Source: Branchinecta lynchi
Lineage: Eukaryota > Arthropoda > Branchiopoda > Anostraca > Branchinectidae
Length of the DNA: 64,000 nt
Direction: 5' to 3'
Assembly: GCA_023053575.1 (NCBI GenBank)
Contig: JAKZAP010000003.1
Location: 534,561-598,560 of the forward strand
Shown: piece after piece, positions 11,200 through 22,520 of the stretch
Layout of the letters: each line of letters starts with the position of its first letter
Position numbering within the stretch: position 1 is the first letter of the stretch
Translations under genes and position numbers: made by a program
Notes under the pieces: model-generated
Told to the model about the DNA's origin: nothing
Database searches by the model: none
The model's input: the letters and a program-made list of their open reading frames with translations, nothing else

Positions 11200-11740
11200 A
11201 ATTGAGGCAGTCTATACCACTGTTGCAGTCTCCTACCTTGGAGGTTTGTCCTGATTTTGCCACTGTTGTCATCTCTTACCTGTGAGGTTTCCTCTGATCT
11301 GGCTGTCAAGTATGTAATCTCCTGAAGCTGAGGTTTGTCCTAGTACTTAGATAACTTTTTTTTTTTTTTTTTTTTAAGAATCATAGCTGACGTATCCGTT
11401 ATAAACATTGTTTGAATAAATGTCTCAAAGTCAGCTTGTACTCAAAGAAAATTCACTTAGATAACCTGCTATCTCTGGGGGTTTTCTGCCAATTTGACTA
11501 TCCTGGTGTTCTCCTGAGCATGAGGTTTGCCTCAATTTTGTTGTCATCTGATCAGTCTTATGATTTCCTGGAACTGCCAAACCTCTATCTGGGGAGGTTT
11601 GGCAGGCCTAGGAGATCATCTCACTGCAAATGAGGCAAACCTGTTGCTCAGGAGATAACTAGAGCATCCAGATTGGCAGAAACGCTGCAGATAGTAGGTT
11701 ATGAGACTCTAGGACAAACCTCAGCTTTAGGAGGTAACCG
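11200..11740. repeat. foldback repeat built on GAGGTTTGTCCT motifs
   Basis: CTCCTGAAGCTGAGGTTTGT (about 11321) pairs with ACAAACCTCAGCTTTAGGAG (about 11714). CTGAGCATGAGGTTTGCCTC (about 11513) pairs with GAGGCAAACCTGTTGCTCAG (about 11631). The motif TGAGGTTTGTCCT recurs at intervals of about 50-70 bp within the arms, giving a tandem-in-palindrome architecture. Confidence 0.8.
11356..11454 (-). mobile_element. about 100-bp poly(A) retro-insertion with 11-bp target duplication
   Basis: ACTTAGATAAC flanks the insert at 11345-11355 and 11455-11465. The insert starts on the + strand with more than 20 T, so it ends in poly(A) on the - strand, and contains CTGACGTATCCGTT. That motif is shared with the SINE-like repeats at 14165 and 15783. 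This points to target-primed insertion of a short SINE-like RNA. Confidence 0.8.
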
Positions 11741-11755
11741 TCATAGACTTCGACC

Positions 11756-12135
11756 AAATTTCATTCATGACAGAAGTCTTCTACCGTCGAGTCTTTCCAG
11801 TTTTAGTTCCAGTAGTGCCTGCTCGTACCCACGATAACCACTTCCGATGAGCAGTTTGCGGGCTCTCTTTTGGATTTTTTCAATGGCCTGTGACTGCTTG
11901 TTGTCGAGGGATGAGTGCCAAACAACAGACATGTATTCCAAGACTGGGCGAACGAAGGATACATAAGCGTCGAGCTTAATTTCTTGTTCCAGCCCAGCTT
12001 TGCGAAGGGCGTGCAGCATGAACAACCGTCTAGACTCATTCTTGGTTATTTCTTCGGTGTTTCTGGCCCATTTGATAGTCTTCAAGGCTAAGGCAACGTA
12101 AAGAGTTCGCTGGCCGTAGATAAGCCGTTCTGAGG
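11756..12135 (-). pseudogene. LINE C-terminal fragment, copy 1
   Basis: The - strand frame reads KTIKWARNTEEITKNESRRL, then FVRPVLEYMSVVWHSSL and KIQKRARKLLIG, ending in LLELKLERLDGRRLLS. These are hallmarks of the region after the RT domain of CR1/Jockey-type LINEs. Most of it is duplicated at 12491-12735, where the frame is cut after DNKQ by the duplication joint. Confidence 0.85.
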
Positions 12136-13093
12136 TGCTGACCGAATCCGAACCGGGGGGGGGGGGTAGACATTTTTAAGAGAAGTGTCTGATTTGCGTC
12201 AAACTTGACAGTTGGCAGGAGCAGATGCCTGAGGTGTTCGACTTTTGCTTCCGAATCGCATCTGACCACGCTAGTGGGAGTCAGAGGGGCCCAGGGGGGT
12301 CCTGGAACTTTATTGACATGTGTAGAGACTAATGGAGGGGTCAAGATGAAACTTGGAAGGCACAACGGTCATTGGTCCTAGATGTGTCATTTTGAGGTCC
12401 AGACTGGATTAGACCTCAATAGGGATGATGTAGGGGGATTTACCCTACACTTTCCGGAAATTGGAGTGACATTTATTTCCCAGAAATCCAACTGCTTGTT
12501 GTCGAGGGATGAGTGCCAAACAACAGACATGTATTCCAAGACTGGGCGAACGAAGGATACATAAGCGTCGAGCTTAATTTCTTGTTCCAGCCCAGCTTTG
12601 CGAAGGGCGTGCAGCATGAACAACCGTCTAGACTCATTCTTGGTTATTTCTTCGGTGTTTCTGGCCCATTTGATAGTCTTCAAGGCTAAGGCAACGTAAA
12701 GAGTTCGCTGGCCGTAGATAAGCCGTTCTGAGGTGCTGACCGAATCCGAACCGGGGGGGGGGGGGGGGGTAGACATTTTTAAGAGAAGTGTCTGATTTGC
12801 GTCAAACTTGACAGTTGGCAGGAGCAGATGCCTGAGGTGTTCGACTTTTGCTTCCGAATCGCATCTGACCACGCTAGTGGGAGTCAGAGGGGCCCAGGGG
12901 GGTCCTGGAACTTTATTGACATGTGTAGAGACTAATGGAGGGGTCAAGATGAAACTTGGAAGGCACAACGGTCATTGGTCCTAGATGTGTCATTTTGAGG
13001 TCCAGACTGGATTAGACCTCAATAGGGATGATGTAGGGGGATTTACCCTACACTTTCCGGAAATTGGAGTGACATTTATTTCCCAGAAATCCA
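11893..13093. repeat. tandem duplication, unit of about 600 bp
   Basis: 11893-12490 and 12491-13093 are nearly identical, differing mainly in the length of a poly-G run (near 12160 and 12754). The joint places a TTTCCCAGAAATCCAA end against ACTGCTTGTTGTCGAGG, and the second copy ends at the same CCAGAAATCCAA. The unit joins a LINE C-terminal segment to a family B-like repeat fragment. The near identity implies a recent event. Confidence 0.95.
12136..12490 (-). mobile_element. family B core-repeat fragment, antisense (duplicated at 12735-13093)
   Basis: Contains, on the + strand, the inverse of family B core motifs: AATGGAGGGGTCAAGATGAA against TTCATCCCGATCCCTCC, the poly-G against the poly-C tract, and CGAATCCGAACCGG against CCGG..CGGATTCGG. 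It is joined to LINE sequence with no intact end. Confidence 0.65.
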
Positions 13094-13129
13094 AATTACC
13101 TTAAATCGCAGTCCAGCAACAAAGATGTC

Positions 13130-14060
13130 AATGCTCCTGTAGAGTTGCTGGTGTTGTGAGGATTTTTCGTTTATTTTTCATTGGTTTGTGGACAGCTAAT
13201 GTCTGGTCGCTGACTGCTGCATCCCATTCCTACTTCCAGGCTTTCGACGACCACTCCTTGTCCGACTTAGCTTTGAAGGCATCTATTGTTTCCGCAATAA
13301 CAGTATGCTCGGACAAGGAGTTCCAGTTGTTAATCGTTCGAGCGAGTTGTGAAAAACTGGTTTCTAGCTCGGATACTAGTGGATGCCTTGATGATCTTCT
13401 TTGAGTGACCTCTATTCCTCAATTGATGTACTCGAAAAGTTGAGGCATTACTTGTTTGTCAATTATTTTGAATGTTTGGATTGCACCGCGGTTACTGGCA
13501 CAAATTGTGCCTTAAGTATTCCTTTTGACCAAATATATAGGTAAGGCTTGGTAGGTTGAGCTCTTGAAGTCTCTTGCTGTAGGAATTGTCTTTTAGACTG
13601 TGGACTAACTTGGTGGCCCTTATCTTTACTTTTTAGACCTGGACTGGCAACCGGCATACCAACCTCCAGCTTAAGTCGAAGTCTAACTTTGTAACTACTA
13701 GTGTGGATCGGCTAGTGCATGTTCGTTTGATTATGCCAAGGGTCTGGTTTGCTTTAGCTGCTAGTTTCTTTGCATGGTTGCTGAACTTGAGCTTATTGTC
13801 AACCATGACTTCATGTTCACTCTCGTCCTCTGATGATGTTATAGGGACTCTGATACAGTTATGGTCGGTCAGAAATGTACACTGACTTAGGGTTGTTTTG
13901 CCAATAGGCCTAAGCACAAGTTTGCAGTTTTTCAATGTTAAACTGAAGCTGCCATTCGTTTACCCAATTGGTGAGCTTGTCAATATCCTCCTGTAGAGTT
14001 TCAACCGTTCTTGCATTCTCAACTGACCCCATGAGGTTTGAATTATCCGAAATAGATGAT
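13130..14060 (-). pseudogene. CR1-like LINE 3' coding fragment
   Basis: Reading from 14060 to 13130 on the - strand: ENARTVETLQEDIDKLTNWV, NEWQLQF, VMVDNKLKFSNHAKKLAAKA and NQTLGIIKRT. Then, after frameshifts, comes a C-terminus with FSQLARTINNWNSLSEHTV and AETIDAFKAKSDKEWS. This order matches the C-terminal half of CR1/L2-type ORF2. Several frameshifts show it is dead. The YADD region has been lost to the right. Confidence 0.8.
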
Positions 14061-14164
14061 CCAATTTGAGTTAAACTTAATGGGAGTAGGAGAATGCCCT
14101 AGCTAGTCCTGTCATTGTTCAGAACCATATCTGGTCATAGTGGGGAAGAATTTGACAACGCAAA

Positions 14165-14310
14165 ACAGATACGAGAGCTACATTTTCTTTGAAGAGGACC
14201 CTTGCCAGGAAGGTCCGAAATATAGCTATAATAAAATGCAGCTGACTTATCCGTTTTGCATCGTCAGATATGATTCGCAGTCAGCTTGGGCTGAAGGAAC
14301 ATCCATGTGA
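14165..14310 (+). repeat. SINE-like dispersed repeat, copy 1
   Basis: GAAGAGGACCCTTGCC, GGTCCGAAATATAGCT, ATAAAATGCAGCTGAC, TTATCCGTTTTGCA and TCAGCTTGGGCTGAAGGAAC. The first part recurs at 15783-15885 and the last part near 49600-49640. No tRNA-like head with clear A and B boxes was found, so SINE is a working label. Confidence 0.6.
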
Positions 14311-14564
14311 GGAAGAAGTTGGAAGGAGGGTCTGGAAAATGTTGTTTCGTGCACAGGGAACAAACCAGTGTAGCTGTATGAACTCTTAGCTTTTGTTTCG
14401 TATGGGATGCTATCGATCGTTTTGCTTTCTGTAGCAATCGGAGTAAATCCTTTCAATCGGTCTTGTCCTATTACAGGTCATACTTGGCTGATGACAATTA
14501 TTCTAGAAACCAAGGACCTAGCCAACTTCGACGATTAGGCTAGTGGACGCCACATCTGCTTTGA

Positions 14565-15215
14565 AAACAAGGTTGCCCGGTAATGCCGATTTACCGACAT
14601 TGAATGGAACGGATTAAAACAATACTTGTAGGCGGTTTTATCAAAAAACAGTTTTCCATTTTACCGCCGAGACTTTTCCGGTCACCGCATCAAAATGTGA
14701 CGAACAAACGAATTGGGATATTAATTTGCTAACAAGGCATTTTAAGATCATCGTCTTTTCCGACGAAGCTTTGGTCGGTACCAGAAATACAATTAAAATA
14801 GCTTTTGTTGGTGCTTGGGGTTTCGAATAAGAGACCTCGATTTGCCGACAAAGCTGTCATGACAAGACTTTCACCGGTACCAGATTCGGAACTAGAATTA
14901 ATATGTTTACCGTTACCGACAAATTAGTCGGTAGCGTACCAGAAACGAAACTGAGGAATGTTTTGTCGGTGCTTCTGATTCACCGACGAGAGTTTTTCCA
15001 GTCACCGCGTCGAAAAGTTATCAACAAACGAAAGAATGATCCCTATTTGCTGCCAAGGATTTTTCCAATCAACGGTGTGCAAAACGATCACTCACTCAAT
15101 TGTGGCTCGGTCGCGGGTACGAACTCGCAAACCACCAACAGGCGAAACGAGGAGAACTGTTTGGTGGTGCATTGACTCCCAATTTACCGACAAGACGTTA
15201 CGGGGGGGGGGGGGT
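14565..15215. repeat. family C repeat segment with ACCGACAAG motifs
   Basis: The motif TT(A/G)CCGACAAG or its variants recurs at about 14585, 14650, 14760, 14835, 14915, 14985 and 15185. It is often followed within about 15 bp by TCGGTACCAGAAACGAAA. The segment ends in a 12-14-bp poly-G run at about 15200. The same motif set fills 36119-36965, 39290-39740, 42884-43440 and 44160-44420. Confidence 0.7.
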
Positions 15216-15404
15216 GGTCCCCCTTTTTTGTTAATTTAACCACCCTGGTGTCACACATGATACTTGTTTGAGTTGACTGTTATTTTAATTTTCAAGTATA
15301 TTATTCAGTTTTGAATGACTGCAAGCCTATGATAATTATTGTGTTTGCTCCTGTTTCTTTACTTTGGAAGTAGCCTGCCAGCTAATTACGATATTTTATT
15401 TCAG

Positions 15405-15614
15405 CCAAGATGATCAAGAACTTAGGGGCTGCAGCACGCTTTGTATTTATCGTCGTGAATAACCTATACTGCATACCAGCACACATAGTGTGGATGATAC
15501 TTTTGTGGCCTCTTCGGATGCTACATCCACCTCTCTGGTTGGCAGTTGAATCCCTGTCATATGAGTGGCTTCTGACGATGGTTGCTATTTGGTGTTACAC
15601 TGGAGGTTATCATG
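15405..15614 (+). CDS. LPGAT1: LPGAT1-like acyltransferase, exon with start codon
   Basis: An acceptor TTTATTTCAG (to 15404) precedes the exon, so a non-coding 5' exon lies upstream. ATG at 15410 sits in CCAAGATGA. The 68 complete codons encode a hydrophobic N-terminus (RFVFIVVNNLYCIPAHIVWM, then WPLRMLHPPLW and YEWLLTMVAIW). It aligns by recall with the N-terminal membrane region of animal LPGAT1, an ER lysophospholipid acyltransferase that re-acylates lysophosphatidylglycerol and related lysolipids. The donor CATG|GTGAGT leaves phase 1, which exon 2 completes. No other family fits the combined three-exon product as well. Confidence 0.85.
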
Positions 15615-15782
15615 GTGAGTATTATTACAAGAGTAATGTGTTTGACTGGCCCCAAAAGTGGCCGTGTTATAGAAAATTACCCGGAAAAAGTACCAAGCCA
15701 ATCCTCACTAAAGTCATCACATTGTCATCTGCAAGTATCGGTAGATGCATTATTTGTTATTTTCTTCTATTAGTGACTTCAT

Positions 15783-15885
15783 TTTCCAGCTTGAGCCTGA
15801 AGAGGAGCCTTGCCGAGAAGGGTCGAAATATAGCTCTGATAAAATGTAGCTAACGTATCCGTTTTGCACCGTCAAATATAGTGAC
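15783..15885 (+). repeat. SINE-like dispersed repeat, copy 2
   Basis: GAAGAGGAGCCTTGCCGAGA, GGTCGAAATATAGCTCTGAT, AAAATGTAGCTAACGTATCC and GTTTTGCACCGTCAAATATA match copy 1 at 14165. It lies in LPGAT1 intron 1. Confidence 0.65.
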
Positions 15886-16210
15886 TTCTGTTCTTTTTCA
15901 GTTGTACCGTGTTCATCAAAACTGAAACTACATTTTCATAATTTTTGGGCCCAGTTTTGTGAATGCCATCTGCGTGAAGAAAGTAGGAATTTAGAAAGTT
16001 AAGACTAATCTACCTGTTAGATGGTGCTCATGTCGTCATCTAACACTTGGCGCAATCTAACAGGATACCAAATCAGCGATGTTCTTTCCTATGGTCCTAC
16101 GATCTTTCTCGTCTTTGTTATTAACTTTTCTAAAGAGGAAGGAGAGTAACAACGAAAAATAGAACAAATCAAACGTCTGACTAAATACAATTTTTCAGAA
16201 TCAATCTTAA

Positions 16211-16660
16211 AGTTTAACTGAAAAGCCAACCTATTTTTGTATCATTTTACTAAATACACTGAACTATTTGGATTCTGCTAATTGACTTTTTTATTTTCTA
16301 CTATCTGTTCTAGTGATGAAGTTTAGAATATCGACAGTCGTCCCCACAAATTCTACTATGACGCGGGAAATTGAATCTCAAGACACACGTGGCTTTTCAT
16401 TGGTCACTGGTGAGCTTGGTGAAGACTGCTGAGTATCTGAACACAAATTTTTCCTAAATCTTTTTCATCAAGCATACCACACAGGTACAAGTGCAAACAC
16501 GTACCGCGAATCTGACAGGGAAATTCCACTATTTGAAAATCGATGATTCATGAACAACGGAGCAACGAAGTAGCGCATTTTTATCGGGTCTTCAAGCCTA
16601 TTTCAGTGAAGAAGTAATGGGTAACTCGATTGTCGTATCTCAGCCTTTTTCGGTTAAACT
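16211..16660. mobile_element. family G MITE flanked by TTAA, copy 1
   Basis: Terminal inverted repeats AGTTTAACTGAAAAG (16211) and CTTTTTCGGTTAAACT (to 16660), with TTAA immediately outside each end (16207-16210, 16661-16664). Collinear with 63027-63466. A TTAA target is the piggyBac signature, but the ends lack the usual CCC start. Non-coding. Confidence 0.85.
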
Positions 16661-16854
16661 TTAAGTGAGAAGGAGTGAACTAAATATTTCAGCCCAAGTT
16701 TACTGGGAATCATGTATAAAGATGAATCAAAACGGAAAAGTCAAAGAACCTGCAATTGGATTGCAGTTTTATCAGATCTTGCGCTGGATGAGCACTGTCG
16801 TCAGTGGTTTTGTCATTTCTCTGTATCGAGCATACCGAACTATCAAGAGCATTT

Positions 16855-17300
16855 CTTAAAGCACAACTCTTACCAGAAATGATCTTTTCCCCATGAAAGG
16901 GATCAGTAAAATTGTTTTCCGGAAATACCATTACTTTCCATTCGAAATTAGCGATTTTCTTGTTAGAACTTGTCGAGGTTATCCAGCCCTCCTGCTCTCC
17001 GACACGGCGGCTGGGCGCAAACGTTTGAAAACTGAACGCACCGAGGTTAAAAAGTTGGAAAACTAAACAAATAAAGAAGACAAAAAGAGAAGATTGTTAT
17101 ATGCTTATATGTGAAAGAGTCGTCAGCGGACATTGAAGATTCTGGCAAACTTTGCGTTATGTGCCGGGCAAAAGTCGGCACATCCGAAAAAGCGCTAAAA
17201 CTTCGTAGGCACTAAACGAAACAGTGGAGAAAAGTGGGGATTTTAGAAGTTTGTAATTCCGTAAGGGAGCTAGGTATATTATAGAAGGCAGAAAAAGAGT
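16855..17300 (+). repeat. dispersed repeat family F, copy 2
   Basis: Partner of 4130-4575. Landmarks are AGCACAACTCTTACCAGAAA, CCAGCCCTCCTGCTCTCCGA, GGCGGCTGGGCGCAAACG and GTCCTTTAAG. The frame KLCVMCRAKVGTSEKALKLR lies at about 17145-17215. It abuts the family G MITE. Confidence 0.6.
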
Positions 17301-17690
17301 CCTTTAAGTTGTGAATATTTCCTACGCTCGTTTTGGAGACCAACATTATCCTATTTTTTTCACGAAACTTGTAACTATCATTAAAGGACACCTGAATGAA
17401 GAGTGCCAAGTATCGTCCTTATCTGTTTGACTTCCGTTAAAGTTCAATGGGCACATCAAACTACCCCAATCCCACTCTGTAACAACCTAGGAAGAATGCT
17501 TACCCCCTAGATCAGCAGCTTTTTCAACAGTTTCCTCTCTGTGATATTTCAGAGCGTAAAATTTTTGGCCAGTACATGCTCAATTTACTAGCTTGGACAA
17601 AGATAAAAGTGATGTTTCTTTGTAAACTTAGTAGATCTTTTTTGTTTGCATAAATCAGCTTGTATAATTCAGATTTGAATAGGTTATTTG
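17301..17690. other. unassigned intronic region
   Basis: No recognised gene or repeat within LPGAT1 intron 1. Confidence 0.4.
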
Positions 17691-18756
17691 TTGGGATCCC
17701 AAAACGTAAGTGGAGGGATACCTATGACATCGCAAAAATGTCCGTCTGTAGGCACGATAACTCTCGAAGGCAATGAGATATTTTGATGAAACTTTGTGGG
17801 AGGATCCTTTGGGTCAAAGTAAAGGTCGAGTTCGAAGATGGGCTATGTGGCCCTATATTTGAGGGTGGGGGAGGGGTTTCAAATTAAGGGACAAACAAAA
17901 TATTTTTAAACAGCTAATGTGATAGTCGATTATGGGGTAAGAAGACATGCTGAGTACGATGGTGAAAACCATTTTCTTGTCGGACAAGTAGTTCGTCCGG
18001 AATCCGGCAAAAACCGGAAAGTTTCGTGAAAGTAGAAGGGTCATTTGAAGTTGATTAAATGTTTGATTTAGGGGTAAGGAGACATGCTGAATACGATGGT
18101 GAAAACTATTTTCTTGCCGGACAATTAGTTCGTCCGGAATCCGGCAAAAAACGGAAAGTTGGTTAAAAGTAAAAGTTTCATTTGAAGTTGATTAAATGTT
18201 CGATTTAGGGGTAAGAAGACATGCTGAACACGATGGTGAAAACCATTTTCTCACCGGACAACAAGTTCGCCAGGAACCCGTCCGAAACCGGAAAGTTTGT
18301 TAAAAGCGAAAGTTTTATTTGAAGTGGATTAGATGACAGATTTAGGGGTAAGAAGAGACGCTAAGTCTGTGTATGACAATCATTTTTTACCCGGACATTT
18401 AATTAGTCCGGAATCCGGTTTTGACCGAAATTTTTTTTAAGTCAAAGTTTTATTAAAGTTGATGATATGTTCTTTACAGGGATAAAGAGATCCGCTGGAT
18501 TCGTTTCTGAATTTTTTTATTTTTTTTGCTGGACTAGTAGTTCGCTCGGAATTCGGGCAAAACCGGAAATTTGGCAGAAGTAAAGCAGAAAGTTTCGGGC
18601 AGTATCGTCAAAATAGATATGGCTTATAGAGGTATATATGAACTTGGTTCTCTCTGATGACTAGCCGGGCGAAGACTGGATCTGGCGAAGACAAGACCCA
18701 ATTGTCTGGATCGAATATTAGATTTTTGGGATCCCATCGAAACCTTTGGTCTTGTT
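17691..18756 (-). mobile_element. family A pearl-like element A1
   Basis: The + strand starts TTGGGATCCCAAAACGTAAG and ends TTTTTGGGATCCCATCGAAA then CCTTTGGTCTTG. Strand is given so that the AACAAG end is 5' and the ACGG microsatellite side is 3', as in published pearl elements. The core holds about five units of the 137-bp repeat (CCGGAATCCGGCAAAAACCG, then GAAGTTGATTAAATG and GGGGTAAG.AGACATGCTGAA). The microsatellite is reduced to about two CCGT-like units. It lies in LPGAT1 intron 1 and has no coding capacity. Confidence 0.85.
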
Positions 18757-19645
18757 TCTGAATGATTTTTGTAGCTATGTTATTTTGTATAAGCTTATTG
18801 CATATTCTGGTACATTTTGTAAAGCAAGCTAATCAAGCTTAACAACACTATTCCACAAAGAAAAACTTTTAATAGGCATTTTAAGCCATGGAACTTCTGA
18901 TGAAACACGAGAACAATCAGGTAAACTGCATCTGCGGCTAAACTCCGGTGACATCTCAAATATACCCTTTTATGTCAAGCATTGCTGGGAGTTTTTTAAT
19001 TTCCTGCCACGATATCCCAGCTCTTAAGATTTGGATCGCCGAAATGCCAGAGAGGTAAAGACAAGGGATAACAAGAAAACGGCCGATTTAGCGCCTTCTA
19101 AAGGAAGCCGGAAATGTTTATTTGTGAAGCATTTAATACAAAGTAAAGCATTAGAAGTATCCATTGTGCTTTAACATTGCCTGCAGAAAACCCAATCCAT
19201 TTACGAAGTAGTGTTTCCAAGCTATGGTTTTTGCTCCGTTTTGCATCTGTCCTTATTTTTGTAGAAATGAAAAAATGTCTTCAATCAACCCTTCTTCTGG
19301 AATATTTTTTAACCGGTTATGCCCAAACGTATATCTAGAAGAAATTCCAATACGATCCGGCCAGTGCTGTACAAGTTTTGAATGAATTGCGCTTTTTGTC
19401 TTGGAGTCTGCATGTGCAAACCTCCAGAAACGAATTTCCCTCTTGTGAAAACGTGACTCTAAGGAGAAGAATGCTCTCCGTGGCCATGTCTGTAAATGCA
19501 TTCTCCGTGGTGTGTTCAAGTATGGTTTCATTGTTCAGGGGTCCTTTAACATGATAAACAACCGTTTTTGAATTTATAATCTCGACTACGTATTGGTAGG
19601 CAGCTCGCTCTAATCTACCACAAACGTCTGATTCCTGATACCTTG
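18757..19645. other. unassigned intronic region
   Basis: No recognised repeat. A - strand frame at 19531-19253 (92 aa) has no family motif and no splice-site support that I can see, so it is not called as a gene. Confidence 0.4.
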
Positions 19646-19936
19646 AGCGTGTTCCACCCTTCTAACAATAGTTACTATTAGTTACTATTTCCGTTCCATC
19701 CTCACGAAAAGTTACTACGCTGACCGTTCCAACTTTGTCGGAATAGTAACTAATAGTTACTATTTGCTTACCATGCTCGGGAGCGTAGTAACTACGCATC
19801 TTTGTAGCGTGATTGGTCGGATTCACCCCTGGCGTCAGATCCTGCTGGAAAATAGAAAAATCGTTCCAGCCTTGACGGCAAAAAGCCAGAATTCGTGACG
19901 TCATGCGTAGTAACTACGGTAAGTAGGGTGGAACAC
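19646..19936 (+). mobile_element. family D TIR element, complete copy
   Basis: The ends AGCGTGTTCCACCCT and AGGGTGGAACACGCT are perfect inverted repeats. The interior has a palindrome AATAGTAACTAATAGTTACT (about 19740), GTTACTACGCTGACCGTTCC and a second GTAGTAACTACG. The flanks TACCTTG and ACTTGTG hint at a short target duplication but are not conclusive. About 290 bp, non-coding. Confidence 0.9.
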
Positions 19937-20262
19937 GCTACTTGTGTCAAACGCTTGGTTTATCCTGCTTTTGCCATGGCCTACCTCATGCATGACGCTG
20001 GATTCCCTATGCCAGATGCTGGGTAAGCCCCCACAAATAATGATGATTTGAGTGATTTTCAGGAATCATCTAATCAGAATTCCCTTAGATTTATTTATTT
20101 ATGCACTAATTTCCCTTAGAACTGAGGAGTACAAAATAATGTATAAAACAGAACTATGCCTAAACCATCTGGTCTATTCAGTGACACATAAATATTAAAA
20201 TAATACACACGATTTCAACAACTAAGTTATACTTATTTACGCACTATACTATTCACTTGTTA
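19937..20262. other. unassigned intronic region
   Basis: AT-rich with no recognised feature. Confidence 0.4.
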
Positions 20263-22520
20263 AACAAGAGCTACGAGCTCATATGGCACTTGTACGAGTA
20301 GGCTGTACAAGAAAGTAGATGAGAACGTCACAAAATACACCCGCCATCCAAAAATGCGGTTCGGAAATAGAAATAGGATATTTAGTTTCACTCATTTCTG
20401 AGCAGTTCCGGCATCGTCTCGATTGTCTGTAGCAAATGCACATGACTGTTCAAACTTTCATCCCAATAAATCCATTTGTTTGATCCCTACACGTACTACA
20501 CGATTTCCGGTACTCACTCTATCTCCACCTACCGTGGCCGAATCTGGTTGGAAATAAAAAAAATCGACAAAATCTTCGTTTATACCATCTATCAAGTTTC
20601 ACTCGAATCTGAGCATTTTTGGAAAGTTCCGGTACCCCCCCCTCCCACCAACGTTGTCGGAGCCGGTTCGGGCCCAATCTCTTAATTCCCTGTTCCTGTC
20701 CATCAAGTTTGACTGAAATTGGAGCATAGCCTATCTGCAAGTTTCCAGTACCCCCCCCCCCCCCTACCTTGGCCAAATCCGGCCCGGACGCCAAATCACA
20801 AATCTAGGCCGCATAAACTCGGCACTGTCGAATTGCATCTCATTCGGTCCATCCGTTTGGTTTTTGTGCATGTCAAAAGTCCCCCCACCCCCAATTCCCC
20901 TAATCGTGGTCGCATATGGTTCGAACGCATGTTTTACATGTCGAGGCCATCGATTCGTACCACCCATGAAGTTTCACTCGAATTAGACCACTTGTTCGCA
21001 ATTTATAGAAGTCAATTTCCATATTTCTCTTCTCTTGCTCCCCAAAAAATGCTCGGATCTAGGAATGGAAGTTTCCGGGGGTATGTTGTGTCAGGTTCTT
21101 AAGTCAAGATAATTCGGGTCGCTAATATGCCTGCAAAGTTTCGTTGTCGTTTTACATCTGGAACTATTCTAACTCACGACTACCGTAATTCCAGGAAACC
21201 CCCTCCAACTCCCCCCACAGAGCCCCGAAACCATCTGGCTCCGTCAATTTCATCTAGGCCTAATGCTTGTTCCATCCATTAAGTTTCGTCCCAATCCCTC
21301 TGCTTTTAGAGTTTCTTGAGTTTTCCACCCCCCCCCCCATCCCCACAGGTATCGGACCCGACCCGGACCTGACACTGAACGTCCGAGGCGATAGCAAACC
21401 AGACAAGTTTCATTCAAATCCGATCACCCGTTCAAAAGTTATGCACGCCACTAGATTCCGGACTCCCCATCCACCCACTCCCCCCACGATGGTCGGGTCG
21501 GGGAAACGGCTGTTCTCAAGTCAATCTGTTCGGATCCCTGAAATACCAGCCAAGTTTCATCACCCTAGGACATCAGGAAGTATGCCGAACTCGCGGGATC
21601 GCTAGAAATCCGGACCCCCACCCCAACTCCTCCACAGTGCCCTGATCCGGTCCGGTTATGTCAATGACGTGTCTAGGACCTGTGCTTGTTTTTCCCACCA
21701 AGTTTCATCCCGATCCCTCCACTTTAAGCGTTTCTCAAAATTTTCGGCTCCCTCCTCCAACTCCTCCCAGTGTCATCGGATCCGGTCCTGATTTAAAGTG
21801 AGATGTCTGAGACACGAGGTCATCCTAAATATCAATTTTCATCAAGATCCGATCACCCGTTCGCAAGCTAAAAATACCTCAAATTTTGGCTTCACCCTCC
21901 CTCCACTCCCCCCCCCCCCCGATGGTCGAATCGGGGAATTGACGATTTCCTATTTAATTTGGTTGGGTCCCAGACATACCTGTAAATTTCCATCGTCCCA
22001 GCACATCAGGAAGCACGGAACTCGTGGGATCACTACAAATTCGGACTTCTCCCCCCCCCCCAACTCCCCCAAAGTGAGTGGATCCGTTCCTGTTATATCA
22101 GTCACGTATCTAGGACTTTTGCTTGTACTTTCCACCAAGTTTCATCCGGATCCCTCCACTCTAAGTGTTTTCCAAGATTTCCGGTTTCCCCCTCCTACTC
22201 CCCCCAGTGTCACCGGATCCGGTCTGGATTTAAAATGGAGGGTCTGAGACACGAAGTCCTTCCATATATCAAGTTTCATTAAGATCCGATCACCCGTTCG
22301 GATCCCCCTCCCTCCACTTCCCTCCAGATGGTCGGATCGAGGAAGCGACAATTTCTAATCTAATCTGGTCCAGTTCCTGATATGCCTGCCAAGTTTCATC
22401 ATTCTGGCTTATCTGGAAGTGCCCGAACTAGCAAAACCGGGACCGACAGACCGACAGACCGACTGACGGACAGAAATTACAATCGCTATATGGCACTCGA
22501 GTAAGCTCAAGTGCCATAAA
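20263..22520 (+). mobile_element. family B pearl-like element B1
   Basis: The 5' end is AACAAGAGCTACGAGCTCAT, with a GAGCT/AGCTC hairpin followed by ATGGCACTTG. The interior is an array of units of about 134-135 bp, each with CAAGTTTCATCC.GATCC, a TTTCCGG box, a C-rich stretch (CCTCCAACTCCCCCC) and CGGATCCGG. The array is followed by a GACCGACAGACCGACAGACC microsatellite. The 3' end is a hairpin, TATGGCACTCGAG/CTCAAGTGCCATA with a 4-nt loop, then AAAA. Unit length is not a multiple of three and no frame spans it, so it is non-coding. Confidence 0.85.

Noticed and set aside
19253..19531. 92-codon - strand frame in LPGAT1 intron 1
   Set aside because: No family motif or splice signals seen. 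Length is compatible with chance.
20719..22247. Proline-rich open frames in family B elements
   Set aside because: The core unit of 134-135 bp is not a multiple of three, the frames shift from unit to unit, and the Pro-rich look comes from poly-C tracts.
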